Assembly (NCBI GenBank): GCA_920105805.1
Contig: CAKKTI010000021.1
Coordinates: forward strand, 45,886-109,885
Origin: Condylostoma magnum
Taxonomy: Eukaryota > Ciliophora > Heterotrichea > Heterotrichida > Condylostomatidae
DNA length: 64,000 nucleotides
Reading direction: 5' to 3'
A program made the translations under genes and the position numbers. The notes under the pieces are model-generated. The model made no database searches, was not told the DNA's origin, and was given only the letters and a program-made list of their open reading frames with translations. This document shows positions 35,692 through 48,187 of this stretch, piece after piece. Every line of letters starts with the position of its first letter. The first letter of the stretch is position 1.

Positions 35692-36888
35692 TTAGGAAAA
35701 TAGCATTCTATATAACTAACCCACTAAATTAATTCCTGAGATTTCAATTTTCTTTAATTTTTCGTATTATTGACTTTACTTAGATCTACTATTTAGGCTT
35801 ATTTTCTCAAATTTTAATGGGTTTACTTGCTGATACTTCTATCTGTATAAGCTTTATTTCAAATTACTAATTGTTTTATTAAGTTCTGTAATCTTCTAAC
35901 TAAATTGCTTTATTTCTTAGTTTAAAAAGGTAGTTTATTACTACAAATCGACATAATAAGGATAAAGTTCTTATATTTTCTTAATATTTATTGACTTCTT
36001 GATCTATAGAAAGTTGTTCTAAAGTTATTCAAAATACATAACATTATCATCTACAGGCAATATTTCTTAAGACGCTAATTTTAAAACTCTATTTAACCTT
36101 TTAAGCTATTTACCTTATTACTTCTAGCTTTAAATTTATCGAGAGATCTTACTAGCTTTTGCCACTGCATGCTCAGCTTTTAGTTTGTTCTCTATTTTAT
36201 CATAGTCTCTTTACATTATAATTTAATTAATTTATCTTTGTTCATTGTTACCTGCTTTTAATTATTTTTTGAAGCTTTTGTAAGACTAAACTTGAATTAT
36301 TTTAAAATCTATGCTGGTGTTCAATACATTAATCTTTCTATTCATTAAGTCAATTTCTTACTACAAAGTTGAATTAGGCTTCTTCATAAATCTCAGATCT
36401 TCTCTTCTAGTTCAAATCATATGCTACAGTTATTTTGATTATAATGTCTGAGTAATTACTTTATATTATATTTATTTTAGCTTCTTTCTTAAATTTTACA
36501 GTTTTTACTTATTAGCATCAACTTTATACTTATTTAAATTTTTGCTAACTTCATGTAACTCTAGTAACTACGATTATCTTTGCATTCGAACAAAATAAAT
36601 ATTATTGAATTACTTTTGAATATTAGTTAATCTTTAGTTGTAGTAAGGACTTAAATAATTGTATAAATCAGGTTAGCTTAAGCTTCTAGTGCTGCTAAGT
36701 TTTATTTTTTGTTTTATCTATTATATTTTAGTAATTACTCTATTATTGTCTTAGCTAGAATCTCTTCCTTAATTGGTACTTGCTCTATTTAGATCGGAGC
36801 TTAAATCAATTGACCCTTATAAGCTATTTCTTTCGTGTTTTTTTAGTTATGGGAACTTTAGCTCAGTGTATGAAAAAATTCTTTCCAT
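35692..36888 (-). CDS. coiled-coil protein, function unknown
   Basis: The 398-residue protein begins MERIFSYTELKFPQ and is dominated by Lys/Gln/Leu/Ile heptads (QKLQNLRKKLKQIQYKV, EIDLMNRKINVLNTSIDFKI, KITELNKTISNLKQSLYRQK). It has the texture of axonemal or basal-body coiled-coil proteins, but no specific family is recognised. The start is a separate ATG, 67 nt beyond the TGA ending the potassium-channel gene. In this stretch the channel frame no longer gives sensible sequence, while this frame becomes regular. TAA 35694 ends the heptad region. Confidence 0.6.
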
Positions 36889-36955
36889 TTTGAATGTATA
36901 ATAAATCCTTTTAGTTAAAACAGTGACTTTTTAAACAATAATTATTATTTCAGAC

Positions 36956-38710
36956 TCATTGCTCCACTTGAATTGGTGTTATTCCTTTTTTGTCGATCAA
37001 ATTCATGATAAAACCTCTCTTTTTAGGAATACTTGGACTTCTTATGCTTACTTAGGTTACATTACGGGCTTTGTCCCTTCGCTTTTGAATAGATTTATTG
37101 TTTAGTAATACCGGCTGAGAAGTTTCGTTTAGTATTGAAGAATTCAATTATGATCCTAACTTAGTTAGGTATTTATGAATTTTATCAGAATTATTCTTGT
37201 TTTCCTCAACTAATGTATATATAATAGACCTTCCATTTATTTAATCCAAGCTGCCTATCTTAGTAATTTTACAGTTATTTATAGCAAATCCCATATTCAA
37301 CATTTTAATAGAAAGCCGCTCTAGTTATTAGGCCTATTCTTTTTCAGTTTCTACTAATCCTAGTAGGTGAGCAGCCTAATATTAGCTTTCTTCTAAACAT
37401 ATTATCTGTTCTTAAGTGAATATTTACTCTTTAAACACCTTCTCAGCTTATTCCCTGGTACTTTTAATCATTTCTTTTAAATCTGGAAATTACTTTACCT
37501 GAGCTGATACAAGTTTAAAATGTTCTATATAGGCAAAATACTTATAAACAGCATAAAGCCTTCTTTTTTATTTTTTTCTCCTAGCCATTACCAACCTTAT
37601 CCAATTCTGTATTAAAATTGCAGCTTCATTTTATATCTTCTTTTTCATTTTATTGTCTTTCATTTCTTAATACGCACATTCTTATTCTTCTTCAAATTCA
37701 ATCAAAGTATTAATACTCACAACTAATAACGATATTAAGCACATTCCTAGTATACACGCAATCATAGCAATAAATCTTCCTAGATGTGACTGTGGATATA
37801 TCTCTCCATATCCTATAGTAGTAGTAGTGACAACAAACGTTCAAAATCCATTTCATATAAACTCGTAGGCACTGTCAGGGTAGGCCCTTTCATACATTCT
37901 AAGCACAAATCCAAATAAAATAGCAGATATAAAGAATATTATACCTGAAGCTTCAAAAGGACGTTATTGTAATATGCATTTTAAGGCAAATACAGTATTA
38001 GCATCAGTTGAGTGATAATCACTGTATATAAATTACCAGATTCTTATACTCTAAGGAGTTATCCAGCCTTGGAAACTAACTATTGCACGGGCTACTAAAT
38101 ATACCTTAAAGAACATTAAAGAAACTATCATATCGTCTAGGCTGTATGTAGTTTTTATGTCCATTTACTCGTATTAAAACTCAGACTCACTAAATGGAAT
38201 TGGGGAAGGTATGTTAAATAAGATCTCAATAGTGCAGAGTATTTTTGGATTTTTAATTAAACTGACTAGATATAAGTTACAATTATTATCATTAATTTTG
38301 TTTACTTTTATGTATTAATGAATTATTTAGTAGTGCCTTAGTATTAGCATCAGAAGTAGCATATTAAAAATAAGTGTGATTATTCGTAAAAAGTTGACAT
38401 ATTCATCAGGACTGTTCCCATTTTACCAATTAATTTCATTCTACTTACAAATTACCTAAAGAAATGCAAAAAATAGAATAATAACCACTAACAATCCTGC
38501 AAAACTATCATTTTTCCTTTTGTTATTAAGATACTTAAGTTAATTAGCAGTTTACTCTGTTTTTTTAGTCTTCTAATATTTAGAGTAATCCTACTCTTTT
38601 ATAGAAGTATCACTTTAGCTTTCAGTTTTATTTCTATAGTGAAGAGTTAAAGTTTAATTTTTTCCGTGAACCACGCTGTGTTTAGCATTGGTAGTTTTAG
38701 ATAAATCCAT
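36956..38710 (-). CDS. SK-type (Ca-activated, small conductance) potassium channel
   Basis: The 584-residue protein has a cytosolic N-terminus, six transmembrane segments and the K+ selectivity filter in WTFVVTTTIGYGEIYP, followed by S6 (FIAMIACILGMCLISLLVVS). Immediately after S6 lies an IQ-like/calmodulin-binding stretch (NEAAILIQNWIRLVMARRKK), the position of constitutively bound calmodulin in SK channels. TGA encodes Trp just before the pore (EFIWNGFW). S4 shows few positive charges, which fits calcium rather than voltage gating. In ciliates such channels shape the swimming response. TGA 36958-36956 is the chosen stop; the next codons do not resemble channel sequence. Confidence 0.88.
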
Positions 38711-38711
38711 T

Positions 38712-39095
38712 TTATTTTAACACTTAACTATTTTCACTCAACTCTCTTAATCTTTTCCTCAACTACTTTCTAACTAACCTTTTCCTAAGCAGAACCTTCT
38801 ACCTATCCTGCTCTGTAGCAATTAATGTTTAAAGTCTACTAAGCCCACTCATGTAATTAGCAATTACACTAGTTACTTGGGTATTCAGATTAGCGTATAG
38901 CTCTTTATAAGACCCTCTGCCTTATGGCTAGTAGTCCCACCGTCTAATGAAAAGTTCCTTTCACAAGTAGTTAGAAGATGTTATTTCCTTCATATATTTG
39001 CAGGTTTATGCTAATTTGCATATATCGTTAGGATCTAGAAAGATTAAGAGGTAGACTAGCACTTCTTTGGGAGCTTGTATTATTCAGAAATCCAT
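38712..39095 (-). CDS. F-box protein, small
   Basis: The 127-residue protein has an F-box at about residues 8-55: PKEVLVYLLIFLDPNDICKL, AQTCKYMKEI, NYLWKELFIRRWD. This would bind SKP1 and recruit substrates to an SCF ubiquitin ligase. A basic helical tail follows and no substrate-binding domain is present, so it may be a regulatory or adapter form. TAA 38714-38712 is one base from the ATG of the channel gene; TAA 38726 is an alternative stop 4 codons earlier. Start ATG 39095 begins MDFWIIQAP, with Trp encoded by TGA. Confidence 0.8.
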
Positions 39096-39338
39096 TTCAA
39101 CTAAAAAATTATGTTGAAGGTGAAGAATAATGGGGTGAAAACTGTAGATTGTGGAAAAATAACTGTTTAAACTTATGTGAAAACCAGGCTTGAATACAAC
39201 CGAATTTTAAAGGAGATTTTATAATAATAAACAACTGCTAAATGTGAAATTATGTTACCAACTACTAAAATCAAATTTCTTTCTACTAATCGTCTTATTT
39301 TCATAGTTTTAAGCCTAAATCCCCTGCCTCTAATTCAT

Positions 39339-40688
39339 TTAAGAATTCATATATTTTCCAATATGAGTGCCATTACTTTATAACTTTATCTTGGGTTCCG
39401 GAGGATTCATTCATTTTTCTTCTTCCTCTTCATTTTCATTATTATCTAAAAGACTTCTATTTGCTTATTCTTTTCTCTTTTAAAAGGGATTATCTATAAC
39501 TTCTACATCTTCTATCACAACTTCCGTATTTTTAATTTATCCCTTGGAATTAACTTTAAGTCTTTCTAAAATATCTAAAGTATCAAGGCCTTGTATAATT
39601 TCTCCAAAAACGCTGTGCTTATTATCTAAATGTCTGCACTCTCTATATGTAATAAAGAATTATGAGTTATTAGTATTCGCGCCACTATTTGCCATGCTTA
39701 ATACTCCTCTTTTGTTATGACAGAGCTTATCATTGAATTCATCTTTAAAGTATTATAAGTTAAATATATTCTTACCTCCAGTTCCCGTTCCTGATGGATC
39801 TCCTCCTTATATCATAAACCCTGGTATATTCCTGTGAAATTTCGTATTATTATAGTACCCCTGCTCACAAAGGGTTAGAAAATTCTCAGATGTCATATTA
39901 ACTAAATCGCAATGAATTGTAAATGTCATTTGTCCATGAGATGTTATTAGTTTTACTGTACCTTTATCCTTATTTTACTATAATAGCTTATATACAATTT
40001 ATCTGATCTCTTTATCCGAAAAATTTCTGTTTTTATTAAGTGTTTAAGGGTCCAGAGAAGTTGAAGTAAAGGAAGCTGCAGCCATTCCATCCGTAAAGAT
40101 TTTATGTGTAGGCTAATTATCATCTTACTATACAATTTTTGCTTGTTTTCTAGGCTTTTATACTTCTTCTTAATGTCTTTTATGAGTTATAGGATTTTTA
40201 GGGTCTTGTAATACTATAAGATCCTTTTTCTATATTTCTTCTCCTGTTAGTAAATCTACTCAATTATTAGGCTGTATACATAACTAATTGATAGCTTCAT
40301 AGCTGTAAACATTGCCTGTTTATTTGATTGCTACTATATACGAGTTTGCATTGAATACATTTAGCATAATAGGGCAAATATACTCATCTAGTTAATTTTT
40401 ATGGAAATTTAGCTTTATTAGCTCCTTAGCAGTTAACGGCTCTTAAGTTAACGGGTTTTTGTTAAACTTTTTTATATAAGGAAGTATATGAAGTAAGTCA
40501 AAAATTGTACCATCTTATAGGCAAACTGGATGCTTGAAAGGAGCCTAGCTCATCTAACAATAATTAAATGGAAGTCTAAAAGGCTGCTGCTTTTTTCTAC
40601 GGCCCTTATTTCCACCCCATTCTTATTAATGCTCAGAAACAGATATATATAGTTTGTCTTTTGAGTGCCTATTTTTATTCCTTCCCAT
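39339..40688 (-). CDS. PPIL2: U-box cyclophilin PPIL2 (peptidyl-prolyl isomerase)
   Basis: The 449-residue protein opens MGRNKNRHSKDKLYIS, the conserved PPIL2/Cyp60 start, then FNYCQMSQAPFKHPVC and a U-box (DEYICPIMLNVF, VYSYEAINQLC, NNWVDLLTGE, where Trp is TGA). Residues about 240-400 are a cyclophilin domain ([52 protein letters not shown]) with the catalytic Arg present. The conserved tail WMNPP...GTHIGKYM requires reading one TGA as Trp. TAA 39341-39339 follows two residues later. PPIL2 works in the spliceosome and as an E3. It is divergent from the ArfGAP gene, with 267 nt between starts. Confidence 0.95.
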
Positions 40689-40955
40689 TTTTATATTAGT
40701 CCTAAAGCTTTATATAGCAGTATTTTAGGTATTAAATTTAAGCTAACAGATCTATCATCTTATACAAAACCAATTTAAAATGCTTATCATAGTTTTAGAT
40801 ATATGAATGCCTAGTATTCCTTCGACTCTCAATAGTTTTTCACAAGTCTTCAATAAATTTTGCATAAGACACAAATCTTAGTACATTTGAATAAACTGTA
40901 TTTTTCAGAATGATAAATTTCAAATCAATAACATGTTCAATTCTGTATAATAAAA

Positions 40956-42905
40956 ATGAGTCGAACAATCGATACAGCTAAACAGATAGAAGATCTAAGG
41001 AAGATTATGGCCAATAAGAAGTGCTTTGACTGTGGGCATAGTGGTACCACTTATGTTATAGTAAATATAGGGATTTTTGTTTGCACAGTCTGCGCTGGCA
41101 TTCACCGAGAATTTTCACATAGAGCTAAAGGCTTATCAATGTCTAATTTTAATTAAAACGAAGTTAATATGTTGAGGGAAGTAGGTAATGAAAATGCAGA
41201 GAAAATCTGGTTGGCTAAATATAATTCTAGAAGCTAACCAATTCCTGATGTAAGGGATTTGAATAGACTTAAAGAATTTTTGAGGTAAAAGTATATAAAT
41301 AAAGCATTCTATGAAGATTCTAATTAATAGTAAGCTCCAGCTTAATAGCCACCCTAACCTTCTAATCCTCCCTAATCAACTTCTATTTATAATTAGACTA
41401 CTTAAAGAGATAACTAATAGATACCACCACCTAATAAGTAATAAGTTTAATAGGTTCATAGTTAACCCACTTAGAATACAACATAAAATCAGGCACCTTA
41501 AATTATGAATTTATTAGATTTTGATGAGCCTGCACCTCAAACTTAGAATTAATAAACTGCTTAATAAAATCAATAGGTGTATGTGTAGAACTAATTTTAG
41601 GGATAATAAACTAGTTAAATTTAAGGACAGAATAATCAACAAATGAATTAACAGAATTAAATATTCAACCAATAAGTTGCTAATCAAGGTAATTAAAGCA
41701 GTAATCAAAATTTCGCTTAGTAAAATTAGCCAAGCTTATTCTAAAATTAATAAGGGCCCTAATAATAAATGTAATCTAATTAACAATAGCAAAATATTAA
41801 CTAAGTATAGCAAAACTAAAGTCAGATAAGCTTTCCTCAGGTTTAATAGAATAATATTTAGGCAACAAATTAATAAAATTTTAACTAGGTACAAAATCAA
41901 TAAGCTCAAAATCAACAAGTTCCAAATCAGTAAATATCTAATCAACAAACTCCAAATCAGTAAATACCTAATCAACAAGCTCCAAATCAGTAAATACCTA
42001 ATCAACAAGCTCCAAATCAGTAAATACCTAATCAACAAACTCCAAATCAGTAAATACCTAATCAACAAACTCCAAATCAGTAAATACCTAATCAACAAGC
42101 TCCAAATCAGTAAATACCAAGTCAGTAAATACCAAACCAACAAATGCCTAATTAACAAATGCCAAATCAGTAAATACCAAGTCAGTAAATACCAAACCAA
42201 CAAATGCCTAATTAACAAATGCCTAATTAACAAGTTCCAAATCAACAAATACCAAATCAAACACAAAATCAAGCTCAAAGCCAATAACCATAGAATCAGT
42301 AAAATTACTCCTAAGCAGTTGAAAAAATAAATAGCTTGTTCCAAAGCAGTGCACCTTAGCAATTTCAAAACTATCCTTAAATGTATCAACAGCCTTAATT
42401 TAACTAATAAGGGTAATATTATCAACCTTAGATGTAGTAGATGCCACAACCGTTAAACCTTTAAAATAATCCCCAAGTACAACAGTATCCAAATTAAATA
42501 TCTCCTCCTTAATACGGCCAATAACAGTTTTTTAATCCTTAGAATTAATACTACGGAGGATAATTCAACTAAAACCCCTTATAAGGCCAATAGCCAATGC
42601 CTTAACAAATGCAAGGATACCCAAATCAATAAGCTGCATATACACCGGCCCCTTAACCATACTCGAATGATAATCCTTTCCAATTTTTGATAGATGAAGA
42701 CAGAGAGAAATAGATGAGGGAGTATTACCTTAAAATGGAAAAGGAAAGAGCTAAAATTCCCGTATAGCAATATATAAACCCAAATAGCTATGGAAACTTT
42801 ATAGATCAATTAAATCCTTAACGGTAACAATTTCAACAGAATCAGCAGCCTCCGAGGTATGGAGAGCCGAAGAAAAGTAACAATCCTTTTGATATGTTTT
42901 CATAG
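40956..42905 (+). CDS. Arf GTPase-activating protein with Q/N/P-rich tail
   Basis: The first 115 residues are an ArfGAP domain: KKCFDCGHSGTTYV, FVCTVCAGIHREFSHRAKGL (C-x2-C...C-x2-C zinc site and the catalytic Arg), MSNFNQNEV, GNENAEKIWLAKYN. The remaining 530 residues are mostly Gln, Asn and Pro with a PNQQ-type tandem repeat, then SNDNPFQFLIDEDREKQMREYYLKM and a final NPFDMF. Two NPF motifs suggest binding to EH-domain proteins in endocytosis. Many of the Gln codons are TAA or TAG, so under the standard code this gene would break into fragments. TAG 42903 directly after NPFDMFS is the chosen stop. The family call is firm; subfamily (SMAP/AGFG-like) is inferred. Confidence 0.92.
41929..42250 (+). 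repeat. tandem coding repeat, 15/30-nt unit (PNQQ-x)
   Basis: About twenty imperfect pentapeptide units PNQQ followed by I, T, A, M or V, arranged as a 30-nt higher-order unit (PNQQIPNQQA/T). Third-position differences and the CAA/CAG/TAA mix show that Gln codons drift freely between canonical and reassigned forms. The reverse strand gives a spurious Leu/Ile/Trp-rich open frame. Confidence 0.9.
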
Positions 42906-43167
42906 AGTTAAGTTTTAATTTTTGAAAATTGTGTTGTTTAGTTTATCAGATAAAAGGATGTTATTACTGAGAATCTTATAGAGGATTTTAAGTATATTTA
43001 AAGATTTAGAAAATATAATAGAAATCATACAATACTTATATTTAAGCCTAATAAGATGGTCAAAACTAAGCAAAATCCTCTTATGACCTGTCTAATAAAT
43101 ATATACAAGAATAGTAAAAATTTCATTATAACAATAAAAACAAAAAATTCTAAGACAAACTAAATTA

Positions 43168-43413
43168 CTAATGATGATGGTGATGATCTCCTCCCTGCAT
43201 TCCTTGCATTATTTTATTAAACAAAGTACCAAAAGTTTTCTCATAAGCCTCTGTATACCTGTCCTGGCACATAGCTAAGCATTATTTTTCTGAATTACTT
43301 AAATCTTTTCCTGGCCTGGTAATGCATTTATCAAAACAGAATTTCATACTCCCTGCAATCATTTAATTAGATATAGCTTGAGAAATAGCCTGCTGTATCT
43401 AATTTTCTGACAT
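43168..43413 (-). CDS. TIM13: small Tim chaperone, Tim13 family
   Basis: The 81-residue protein contains the twin CX3C motif of small Tims (KFCFDKC ... QCLAMCQDRY) with 16-residue-type spacing, plus the flanking KCITRPGKDLS and YTEAYEK that characterise Tim13. It would form a hexamer with Tim8 in the mitochondrial intermembrane space and escort hydrophobic precursors. The C-terminus ends in five His residues (GGDHHHHH) before TAG 43170, an uncommon natural tail. The ATG lies 4 nt after the first TAA of the upstream TTLL gene. Confidence 0.92.
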
Positions 43414-43417
43414 TTTA

Positions 43418-45199
43418 TTAATTGGAATAACTAAAAATTAACTCAAACTTGTTTTCAATCAATTTATCAGTATTGTTTCCTTTACTTTTTCTCTCATAGG
43501 GCTCAGGAAACATCGGATCTATTGCAATTTGCATCATATTTTCTAACATTGCTGGGATTATTCTAGCTAGTATAGGGCAATTAGTTTCTAGGCATGGATT
43601 TGTATTAACTTCTATTAATTTTACCTAGAAATCAGTATCAATCATAAAATCATACCCGAATAATTCGAATGTGTAAACAATCTAGCTTTCCATTAACTTT
43701 TTATAAGTTGCTTATATACTAAGTAAAATCTATTCTTTAATCTGCTACTGAATACTTTATCATACACTTTAATTTGCTAGGTACTTCTAAAAATCAACAT
43801 AAGACAGTTTGTTTCCATTTTCATATTTTCCGTAGTCATTCGCGTGCTTTTAGATAGCATCATTTGTAAGATGTACATATTTATCATTAAGTCTGGATAG
43901 TTTAAACTTTTTGCATGCTGTTCTCAGATACCCCTCATTATAATAGTAAGCTTATAGGACTCCGTTGTATAAGGTAATAAGTAAGAAGCATCTAATATCA
44001 AATTTCCTGTTTTGTATTAACAAAGGATTTTCTATATATTTCTATAAAATATATGTATGCTGCCCTGTTTGAGGAAAAGGATTTACTTTTAAGTTTGAAT
44101 GAATCTTGTATATCTTGTTCTCAATTGTAATTCCATTTCCTCGGTTTGAATGCTCTCCAGGCTTCATTATTCAGATATTTTTGTATCCTTTCTCTTATAA
44201 TTCGTTAAAATAATCTACAAATTCTCTATATACAGGGTCTTGGATTCCAAATTTTATATGAAATGTTACTGGAATGATAGCATCAAGTTATAGATTTTCT
44301 TACTCGCAATATTCTTTTAGGTTGTAATACAGAAACTTTTTATTAGAAAGATTTTCATGGAACTCAAGTTTATTACATAAGTAAATATCTTAAATATCAA
44401 TTTCAAAAGTAGGGTTAATTTTATACAACTATTTACTTTAAGTTATCAAATTATAATGTAATCCCTTTATATTCACACTATTACTTTTTCTAGGCAAATA
44501 ATCATTATATTTAGTAATTTTAGCATCACATTTCAAATCTAAGTCTTCCTGTACCCTTTACCTTTTAATTAAGATAAGTTTAGACAGTTAGGCCATGAAA
44601 TCTTCATCTTTTGACTAGCCTCAAACAAGTTATGCTACACTCTCATCATAATTAGTTTCTCTAGATCATCACCAACGCTATTTTAGACAGTTGCTTATAA
44701 TTTGCTGATTATTCCCTCTATTAATCTAAAACTTAAACTGTCTAATATTTTCTTTATTAGTAATGGTTAATCCGTTGCTTTTTTATAAAACCCGATTTAG
44801 TTTTTATTATATGTCAAACCTCGCAGCACTTAATCATTATCTGTCTTGTAGAGCTTCTTTTAGCTACACAACAGTTTTTCTTTTATTCTAAGCAGTCAAT
44901 GGTCTATTTTTCTTTTCAAAAGTTAATTATAAATTTCTGTCAGGATTAACTGAAAAATTCCTCTTTTGCCTCTATGAAAAATTTAATTTTTTATCTAAGC
45001 TTTAATTACTTTTATTCTACGCTGAGAGTCCTTGTATAGTAAGTGCATTTTATGCTATTATGTTATCCCTTCTTTTAAAAAAGCTGTATTTTACTATATC
45101 AGGCGTCTTACTCTTATGACTAGCCTTTTTCCTAGGTCTCTACTACAGCATTATTTTCTTATTAGTTAGAAACTTTTTGGCTATATTATCCGCTTTCAT
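43418..45199 (-). CDS. TTLL: tubulin-tyrosine-ligase-like (TTLL) enzyme
   Basis: The 593-residue protein has an N-terminal basic region of about 200 residues, then the TTL ATP-grasp domain. Motifs include NIWIMKPGEHSNRGNGI with Trp at TGA 44173, YILQKYIENPLLIQNRKFDIRC, YVHLTNDAIQKHA, FELFGYDFMIDTDFQVKLIEVNTNPCLET and a final region LARIIPAM. All ATP and metal ligands I can place (KP, R-D-I-R, D-x-M, E-x-N) are present, so it should modify tubulin C-terminal tails by glutamylation or glycylation, typical of cilia. Two successive TAA codons end it, followed after one base by the Tim13 ATG. Confidence 0.93.
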
Positions 45200-45272
45200 C
45201 CTTGATAGTTTCTAAGTTAGCTAATGAATTCTAATTATGTTACAAGGAGTTGAAGCCTAGGGAAATTATTAG

Positions 45273-48185
45273 CTAATAAGCTGTTAAATTCTTGACTCTT
45301 TTTTAATGCTGTACATTTTATTAGATTTATTTTTCCTAACTATTCATATCTTCAATTTCATCCTCTAATACTTTAACTATTTGGTCAAAATCCGGCCTTT
45401 TATTTTTTCCCTTATCCCAGCATTGCTACATTAACTATCTTACCCTATAACTGCATTTCGGCGGAACATCACTCATCTTTGGCCTCAGTCCTCTTTCAAG
45501 CACGGCCATTGGAATCTGGAAATTGTTCAAATGCGTATAAGGCTTATTACGGGACATTATCTCTCATAAAAGGATCCCGAATGAGTAGACATCAACTTTA
45601 ACGTCGTAGTTGTTAGATCCTGCTAATATTTCAGGAGCCATTCAGTGGCATGTTCCCATGTACTGTGTCATACTGTAGCTTTTAAAGTCTATGTCCTTAG
45701 AAAGCCCAAAATCTGTGATTTTTATAAGGATTTCAGTGCCTGATTAGATATATTGATTATGTATGAGAATGTTTAAGCTTTTTAGATCTCTGTGGATTAT
45801 TGGAGGAATTTGATTGTGTAAGTATTGCATTCCAAGAGAAATCTAATAAGCTATTTTTACTCTTTATTCGTATGAAATAGTGATCTAAGTTTATTCATGT
45901 AGTAAGTTAAACAGATTTCCCCCTATGCAAAGCTCTGTAATTATTTAGAGTTATGGAGCTAATGTGCATCCTATTAGTTTTATTAGGTTTTAGTGATAGA
46001 TCTTACTCATTATATAAAGCTCCCTATAGAACTCTTTTACATGAGTTTAAGTTTAGTTGATAACTTTAACTGCTACGTTTAATCCTCTATACTATCCTGC
46101 TTTTACAATACAAGAAGAACCTTCGTTTATAACTTAAAAAATGTCTATTTCTGAGGGATCTATTATCAAATTACTTTTCTATATAAATTACTCTAGTTAA
46201 ATATGAGAACTTATATCATTTATATTATGATTAATATCATTTTAAACCACTAGATCATGACAAATAAGACTATCTTCTCTTTTATCCTCTTCTTCATCAT
46301 CATTGAAAAGTAAATTTACTGTTTGAACATTAGACTCGTTATGTATATTTTGTAGGGATTAACTCACTAAAAAATCTTAAACTTCATTATTCATGCTATT
46401 GATCTACAATGCTGATTGGTAACTCTGTTAAGTATTCAAACTAGACTCAAAGGGTGCAGATGCTTCAAAAGGATTCCTACTTTACTCACTCTCAGTAAGC
46501 CTAGCAAAGTTGTTTTAGTCATAATATCTCTTAATTTCAAACAGTCTACTAATTATTTATGCTGAAATTTGTTCTATAACAGTTTAATTATATCTTTTTT
46601 AAATTTATTGTATAAGTTTTGTTAATTTTCTTAAATTCCGCTCATAAGTGTGCAAGATATCTATGTCTTGACTGATAAAAGGAACAATAATCCCTAAGAG
46701 CACTTCCAATAAGCATTTTGACTCATCTACCAAAAGTTAAGCTATCCCGCTTCTTATATTAGGAAAGCCTTAAACCCCTATAGTTAAACCTTCAATAGCC
46801 GTTTGTAAATCTTGTAAATACTTAAAAAGACTTTAAATATCTGAAATATCAGTAATTTAACCTTCTTCTATTCACCTATTACGGAACTTTAACTTATCAT
46901 AGAACATAACTCTTTATATTGATAGTTTCAACATAGATCGAATCAACCCAGAGAAGTAATTCTTTTCATATTCATCTAATGAAGGAGATTAGAACCTAGC
47001 ATCCCATTAGTGAATCAGGGCTTGTAGTACTTATCATATTCCACAATCTCTTTCTTTTAAAACCTTTGTTGGCCCTAAAGATATGTACATATGAAGAATC
47101 ATTAGTAGTTTTAAAGATACTACTTATTTTTGTATTTGTAACCCTAGGCAATTTTCGTACATTTTTTATATCTTATAAGGCTTTTTTCAGGCTTTAAAGA
47201 TGAGTAAATGGACATAATAACCGTCTGGAATTAAATCAACATCTTTTGTAGCAGCTTTAAGCCAAGATTTTGTAGAAGTTCTGAATAGGTTTTTAAAAAC
47301 GTTAAATACACCAGAATCTTGTTTCTATGGTGAAAAGTTTTCAAATTCTGGGCTAGAAATTAGTTATAATTAATGTTCAATGAAATTCAGACTTGCTCTT
47401 TATCTTGGATTAGGCTGGAAAATTGCTCTGAATAAAGCTGTTCATCGACTATCAGCTTACTCGCTCCTAATTCTAAATTCTCCTTATCTAATCTTACTTA
47501 ACTCGTTCTTTTAAAAGGGATAACTTCTGTATAGTAGTATATATAGCAATACGCCAAATTACCATACATTGATAGAAGTATCTATTCGCATATTTATATC
47601 AGTTTATAGTATTTCAGGTGGTATGAAGTAAGGATTGATGTTTTTAGTAATTTAACTGATTTATTAATGAAAATCAAATGATTACAATTCTTCTAGAGTA
47701 AAAGCCCTTCCAAACCCACTTATTTTATAATTATAGTTATCTGTAATTAGTATATTCTCGGGACTTAAGTTCCTGTGTATTATCCCTACACTTTACATAT
47801 ATTTGAGTCCGTTGATCAATGATAATCCAATCTAAATAATCTGCTATTGAGTTATGACATTTTTCTATAAATATTTATAAAGTGATCCATAATAACAGTG
47901 TTCGAAGCAAATAGCCCCTTAAGTAATTTCATTATGGAGCAATGTTGAATCTAGCATAAAAATAATACTAGCATCTAGCCTACATTTCCCTAGTATATTA
48001 ACTTCTCTGTTGAATTATTCAGAAATCTACTCATTAAAGAAAGGAATTATTTTTACAGCTACTTTGTTCTATGTACGGGTAAGTCCTTCGTATACGTCAG
48101 GTATTTCCGTCTAAGATATACAGTTTGTTAGTTTTACTGTCCCTCTTTCGAATTCTATCTCTTAGCCTGTCATCGGGCCTTCCAT
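45273..48185 (-). CDS. fusion protein: pseudokinase, ANTH-like region, TKL-type kinase
   Basis: A single frame without introns gives about 970 residues. Domain 1 (residues 1-250) is kinase-like: VAVKIIPFF with Lys, VGIIHRNLSPENILI (HRD as HRN), KISGFGRA (DFG as GFG) and INVWQFGVLLYILL, so the catalytic Asp and metal-binding Asp are lost. The middle (about 290-560) reads TKSWLKAATKDVDLIPDGYY, LIFKAWKKPYKIQKMYENC and VSLKLLMILHMYI, resembling ANTH/ENTH phosphoinositide-binding helices. The C-terminal TKL kinase has VAVKVI, IIHRDLKSLNILI, ITDFGLSKD, GTCHWMAPEIL (Trp = TGA 45644) and ILLWEIMSR (Trp = TGA) and looks active. Because the frame matches exactly from 48185 through both kinases, one gene is preferred over two. 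The exact stop is uncertain among TAG/TAA codons between 45320 and 45231. Confidence 0.7.
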
Positions 48186-48187
48186 TT

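Noticed and set aside
41736-42449. 237-residue Leu/Ile/Trp-rich repeat protein on the minus strand
   Set aside because: It is the antisense of the PNQQ repeat within the ArfGAP gene; its regularity comes from the coding repeat on the plus strand.
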